Shown here in pieces: positions 59,401 to 64,000 of a stretch of DNA of 64,000 nt. The first letter of the stretch is position 1; the number at the start of each line of letters is the position of its first letter. Source of the DNA: Panopea generosa (Eukaryota; Mollusca; Bivalvia; Adapedonta; Hiatellidae); the NCBI GenBank assembly GCA_029582155.1, contig CM055911.1, forward strand, positions 25,431,152 to 25,495,151. The letters run 5' to 3'. The translations under genes were made by a program, and so were the position numbers. Below the pieces are notes generated by a model. The model worked only from the letters and a program-made list of their open reading frames with translations. It was not told the origin of the DNA and did not search any database.

Positions 59401-59948
59401 TACAACTGTAAACAGTCATACCGTTAACACGATGTCCAACATGAAACTGAATAATTAAACAAACGCTTTAGTCAAAAGTCAATGATAAGTTCTTCAATGA
59501 AACCTGCCATCACTTTTATCAATAATTAACAGAACGGACTCCCGTTTTACCAGTGAATTAATTATTGTTTACGGTTTTACGATACAAATGTTACGTAACT
59601 TTAACATGTGATACTTTGATTACGTGTTTAAGCATGTATTGAACGGCAGGCTTTTTGTTTCATGACGTCGACCGCGTTTCCTATAACATGAACAGTCTGT
59701 CATAATAAAAGTTGAAATGTCGAAAACGGGTGTTTAAATGCTTTTAAATTGATTTCAGTATGATATTTCCCTGTGCCGGCATTTATCCCAGTTTGTTCTG
59801 AATTCTAAAAATTCACTCCTGTAAATAATGTGATTTTTTTAAATAAAAAAAATACACTGAATCACGTAGAGCGATAACATAAGTTTTAACCGGAATCTGT
59901 ATCGTACGCGGAGACTGCAAAATGATTGCACATACAATTGAGTGAATT

Positions 59949-60116
59949 ATGGATTATTTAAAGTTTTATATTGTTGGTATGAGTGTTGTGGTTTTGGCAG
60001 GCGTGATAAAAGGGTACCCAATTGGTGAATACTATTTTATGAACAATAAAACAATTCCATGGAGTTATCGCCCTTGGACAATATCGTTGCTCCGAAAAGA
60101 TACACAAAAAGAGCAA
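59949..60116 (+). CDS. Putative first exon of a small secreted peptide, copy B2
   Basis: Two codons shorter than B1 near the start (MDYLKFYIV). Leader YIVGMSVVVLAGVI, then GEYYFMNNKTIPW, SYRPW and the same basic tail. Here the leader residue that is Glu in B1 is Ala, giving a more typical uninterrupted signal core. Donor options are after 60116 (phase 0) or 60124 (phase 2). Next exon not found. Confidence 0.52.
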
Positions 60117-60164
60117 GTATTTTGGTTTGTTTTAAACTATTTATATAATACACATAGAATGTAA

Positions 60165-60819
60165 AACATTATTTTAATACTTAGATAAATCTCAAATTTA
60201 CATAATATATACAGAGACATATAAACGATTGATTCACTGATCTATAGATATATATTATGTGGCTCATTTCACTCCATACATCTCACAATGTGTATTGTTC
60301 TATATACAGAGACGTGTGTAATATTTGGAGAATATAACTCAAAATATATTTTTTTTAACTATTTTTTTCACAATTTTATATATAAAGAGGTAATAATTTT
60401 AGATGTTGTTCGGTCGAAAACAGTTTTTCTACTTGCACGCAGATTCACCAGCATCCTTCCAGTATATCATGTATAGACAATAGCAATTCTTCAATTCTTA
60501 TCACAGCATGCTGTCAACGCTTTCTTTCCCTTGGACACTGTTCAGAGCTGACCAACTGACTTCCAAACACATAAATATTGTACAACTGACACGTCTTTTA
60601 CATAAATTATACAAGTGCCATAGTACAAAAGTAATATGTTTTGTCAATATACAACACATGTACTTCTGGAACACTAAACACATTGCTAGAGGTTTTAAAA
60701 GTGTCGTGTTTCCATAGAAAGTCCTCTGTTGGTCAAAATATGCAGGACAAAAATCATAGGGTTGACCGGATTGCTTTTTTTACAATTTCGATGGTTTTAT
60801 GACAAATAAAAATTCTGTC
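60165..60819. other. Non-coding DNA, B2 counterpart of 42229-42867
   Basis: No exon could be supported. Small open frames at 60288-60476 and 60508-60717 have no features and are not preserved in B1. Confidence 0.35.
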
Positions 60820-61230
60820 CATATGTTGCAGTATGCCAGTACGCTTCTTTAAACTGCTATATCTTCATCCAATGCCACCCAAACTTGGCGGAACTCATGA
60901 AAAGTTCCCAAAGTTCTTATATGCTCTTAGAAATATGGCACATGGTTTAATTTTGTTTGATATAAAAAACAGCAGTGAATTGCACTATTTTATTGCATTT
61001 TCTACTTGTAAAGTCCATGACAAGTGTTTATCTATGGTAATTCGTCAGAGTTTTTCATTTTCAGACATTTGTATTGGAACGTCATATAATTGGTGGTTCC
61101 TGCAATATGTTAGCTAATGCTTGTTTTGAAGCAATGAGCATGACTTTAGGTTTTGTCATATTTAAAACCATATTGTTCTGTTGACATCACGTTTCAAAGC
61201 CATCTATATCAGCATTTAGATGTCTGGATA
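60820..61230 (-). pseudogene. LINE reverse-transcriptase relic, B2 copy with internal deletion
   Basis: It matches 42868-43470, but the part encoding HFDYCCLIWG is deleted (join near 60940). The upstream part with the NMTKPKVMLIA-like segment is kept. Confidence 0.6.
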
Positions 61231-61272
61231 TATCTTCCAATGGTTTTGCTTGTATATCCCGAAAGTGCTTTC

Positions 61273-61580
61273 TTATGACAAAGGGCCGGGTACAGTTAGC
61301 TCAGTCGGTAACGCGTCTGACCATCACTCCAGAGGTCGTAAGTTCGAATCCCCGCCCGGCAACAGTCTCCGTGGTGATTGATATACGAAAATGCGTCTTA
61401 CCGCTGATTCAAGTGAGAAACTTCTCAGTTTCTTGCAGAGATTTGGTGTGCTCGAGTACTGGTTAACCTTTCAGGATCCAAGGAAACAGTGGTTAAGTTA
61501 ACTGATTGTTTGTGAACCTTCGATTGTATAAAAATGACGCTAAATACTCAATTAATCAATCAATCAATTATGACAAAGGG
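61273..61580 (+). mobile_element. tRNA-headed SINE with 13-bp target-site duplication, B2 copy
   Basis: TTATGACAAAGGG at 61273-61285 and 61568-61580 flanks the element (61286-61567). It is shared with B1, so the insertion predates the B duplication. Confidence 0.9.
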
Positions 61581-61810
61581 AACAGAAATACATCAAAGTG
61601 TAAATATTCTGCCTAAGCCATATTCTATAAATTTAGTTTTTGTAAGAAAAACAAATATATGGGTGGGCTGAATTAAATCAATCTTCACTTTGCATTTTAT
61701 TTGTTTAAAATTGTTTCATTTAATAAATGAAAATATAAAGTAAAAAAAATCCACGGGGGTGAGCCAATTCGCGCGTTTTCGCAACCGTGAAACAATTGTG
61801 CTCTTTCTGC

Positions 61811-61850
61811 ACCCCCCCCCCCCCCCCACCACCGCCCCGCCCCCGTGTAT
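61811..61850. repeat. C-rich insertion, B2 only
   Basis: A C run followed by ACCACCGCCCCGCCCCCGTG is present where B1 has only CTCCCCGTG near 44040. Confidence 0.7.
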
Positions 61851-62129
61851 AGTGTCCATTATGAATGTTCCAGTATTATTAATACAGTATGGTCCATCTA
61901 TGGTATAATATCGCAGATTGCTTACTCACCAAATTCTGGCAACACACTTATGGCGTGGTATTTTGCTGCATTGACATACATGTAGATTAAAATCAAATAT
62001 GAGATACAATAATTTTGAACAGCTACTCTCTCCTGCAATCATGCATATTTGCATCGCAATTTGACGCACATCAACATGTGTTTATCAACAATTTAAACTC
62101 AATCCAAATATAACGTAAACACTGCGATT

Positions 62130-62575
62130 TGGGAACACAATCCAAACCCAATTCATATACACTGTTACCGCTGATATTTGAGAACACAATCCAAATATAA
62201 TTAAACACCACGATTTGAGAACACAATTCAAACACAATTCAAATACAATTAAACACTACTGTTTGAGAACACAATTCAAACACAATTCAAATACAATTAA
62301 ACACTACGATTTGGGAACACAATCCAAACCCAATCCAAATACAATGCTACCGCTGATATTTGAGAACACAATCCAAATATAATTAAACACCACGATTTGA
62401 GAACACAATTCAAACACAATTCAAATACAATTAAACACTACGATTTGAGAACACAATTCAAACACAATTCAAATACAATTAAACACTACGATTTGGGAAC
62501 ACAATCCAAACCCAATCCAAATACAATTAAACACTACGATTTGAGAACACAATTCAAATACAAGGTTAACACAAA
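62130..62575. repeat. 48-bp minisatellite, expanded in B2
   Basis: Same unit as 44330-44487, with roughly three times as many copies and a two-type alternation (GATTTGAGAACAC and GATTTGGGAACAC units). Confidence 0.82.
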
Positions 62576-62662
62576 GATTTGATGCCTCATAAATTGTTGA
62601 TTACGAGAAAAAAAAGTAACAAACCGACACATATGCTTGTCAACCATACGACAGTTTTTAAT

Positions 62663-62960
62663 AAAAAGTGAGTGAGTGAGTGAGTCAGTCAGTGAGAGAG
62701 TCAGTCAGTCAGTCAGTCAGTGAGTCAGTCAGTGAGTCAGTCAGTGAGTCAGTCAGTGAGTCAGTGAGTCAGTCAGTCAGTCAGTCAGTCAATCAGTCAG
62801 TCAGTCAGTCAGTCAGTCAGTCAGTCAGTCAGTCAGTCAGTCAGTCAGTCAGTCAGTCAGTCAGTGAGTCAGTGAGTCAGTCAGTGAGTCAGTGAGTCAG
62901 TCAGTCAGTCAGTCAATCAGTCAGTCAGTCAGTCAGTCAGTCAGTCAGTCAGTCAGTCAG
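62663..62960. repeat. AGTC/AGTG microsatellite, about 298 bp
   Basis: CAGT units with interspersed GAGT variants. The 71-codon Ser-Gln-Ser-Val frame is the repeat. The B1 counterpart is only 27 bp. Confidence 0.9.
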
Positions 62961-63227
62961 TAAAGTGTTTGTTTATTATATGGCACCCCTATTGCAAGGG
63001 CCAGCCACACTGGGTTTATGAGACACCTTTATGTTGTACACAGTTACTTCCCGAAAATTATCATTGCCAGGTGTCAGGTTATTAGACTCATGGTACCCTT
63101 CAATTAAACTAGCTGCTGGGTGAGCAACCGGCCACGTCATATAAAATCCAAATGCTCCCACCGGGATTCAAACTTTCGACTTCCCGCTTCCGAGGCGGAC
63201 ACCTAAACCACTAGGCCATGGAAGACG
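62960..63227 (-). mobile_element. tRNA-derived SINE, B2 copy of 44515-44785
   Basis: Same orientation and boundaries; the AGTC tract abuts its tail side. Confidence 0.75.
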
Positions 63228-63610
63228 TTTATTATACGTTTGCTTTTCCGCTTGTCAATTTTTTTTATATATTTTAGAAACCATATGCCATTTTGATGTG
63301 CTCGCATATGAAATATGTTTTATTGTATTTACAATGGTTTTAGGACTCAGATATTTTTAATTTTTAACCTGTTAAAGCAAAAAAATAAAAATATTTGTTT
63401 ATGAGCTCATGGATGTAAAGGTGCCGTGTGTGCTCCTTAAGGTATTTCACTATAAAGCATATCAATGTACTGTGACTTGTGCTTGTGAAACTTTCATTTT
63501 TATAATTGTAAATCAAGTCTGTTTGGTGCTTATCATAATATTTTAGGAATCATATACTTCTTATTTTGAGTATTTAGTTAATACTAATTTATTTTAGCTC
63601 GATTGCGATG
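63228..63610. other. AT-rich DNA, nothing recognised
   Basis: B2 counterpart of 44786-45164. No exon or repeat was recognised. Confidence 0.35.
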
Positions 63611-63767
63611 AAAGCTCAGAGCTTATATGAACCGTTCTCGAGTCCGCTTCCTGGGTAGAACCAGTACTGAGTGTCGTTTTATGAGAGGCATCGGGTCGCG
63701 CTGGGGATCGAACCCGTAACCTCTGGCGTGGGCGGCCAACAATATATCCATTAGACAACCGCCCCGC
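63611..63767 (-). mobile_element. tRNA-derived SINE, B2 copy of 45165-45319
   Basis: Body CCAGTACTGAGTGTCGTTTT and head GGGATCGAACCCGTAACC are preserved. Confidence 0.7.
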
Positions 63768-63797
63768 ATTTTGAGTATTTCGTATGCTCGTTTACTA

Positions 63798-64000
63798 TAC
63801 TTAACAGAACAGCTAACCTGCCACCTGACATTTTAAGAACCTGATATTTTTTTTGTATTTTCTCAAAAGGTATTAACGCAATTTTCTTGAAATTTGGACT
63901 TGATAAGAACAGTTCGCCTATACAAAAAAAAAATACTTATAATGTCGTATACACTTTTTAATTATTTAAACTACTCAATATATTGACAAATATATTAGAA
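63798..64000. mobile_element. TA-flanked MITE, left part, cut by window end
   Basis: B2 copy of 45350-45582. TA at 63798-63799 precedes CTTAACAGAACAGCTAACC; the right inverted repeat lies beyond 64000. Confidence 0.7.

Larger units (their letters stand above)
54228..59443. repeat. 59-bp satellite array, about 88 units
   Basis: Same unit as 38566-41485. Four copies of a 19-unit higher-order repeat occupy 54607-about 59091. The array ends CCAACATGAAAC..GAATAATT like the first array. Confidence 0.92.
59443..64000. repeat. Segmental duplication copy B2, cut by window end
   Basis: See B1. Order of parts is identical. It continues past 64000, where the MITE is only partly seen. Confidence 0.85.

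Overview
This is eukaryotic nuclear DNA, most likely from a mollusc and probably a bivalve. The basis for that is AT-rich sequence, coding information split into tiny exons with GT...AG borders, at least six families of tRNA-headed SINEs, fragments of a non-LTR retrotransposon, MITE-like inverted-repeat elements, and long satellites and microsatellites. The species assignment is inference. No bacterial-type gene, rRNA gene, functional tRNA gene or CRISPR array was seen. Two 500-N assembly gaps (22439-22938 and 47939-48438) abut satellite DNA.

Layout. (1) 1-6374: the 3' part of a small, probably secreted EF-hand gene, with exons 1240-1337, 2467-2556 and 3915-4012. Splicing the last two exons creates a textbook calcium-binding loop. 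Its introns are littered with SINEs and short inverted-repeat elements. (2) 6520-20492 (A1) and 24836-36231 (A2): two copies of one large segment. Each has, in order, a CCTAGG-rich minisatellite, a SINE, a diverged tandem repeat rich in TGACCTTGA, a putative signal-peptide exon (12680 and 31373), a nested SINE pair, an ACAG microsatellite, GA-rich DNA and a short hydrophobic ORF. A1 carries a later SINE insertion and about 2 kb that A2 lacks. (3) 36231-41485 and 48439-59443: a 42-bp satellite followed by a 59-bp satellite, twice in the same order with the same junction. The second copy is roughly twice as long and contains a 19-monomer higher-order repeat (1121 bp) present four times. (4) 41486-about 45608 (B1) and 59443-64000 (B2, cut by the window end): a second duplicated segment. 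It carries another putative signal-peptide exon (42007 and 59949), a LINE reverse-transcriptase relic, three SINEs, a 48-bp minisatellite, an AGTC microsatellite and a TA-flanked MITE. B1 runs on into a diverged third start of the A segment (47270-47938), which is cut by the second gap.

Working picture. The window is a tandemly duplicating cluster of small secreted-peptide genes with satellite arrays between the units. The A and B first exons share a hydrophobic leader and a K-x-(V/I)-P...YRP motif. Their downstream exons could not be identified with confidence. The EF-hand gene at the left lacks its first exon, and its first visible intron is phase 2. A GC-type donor in the A exons is also phase 2, so the two could be parts of one gene family; this is a hypothesis. 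Nearly all the longer open frames in the window lie in satellites or microsatellites and are not genes.
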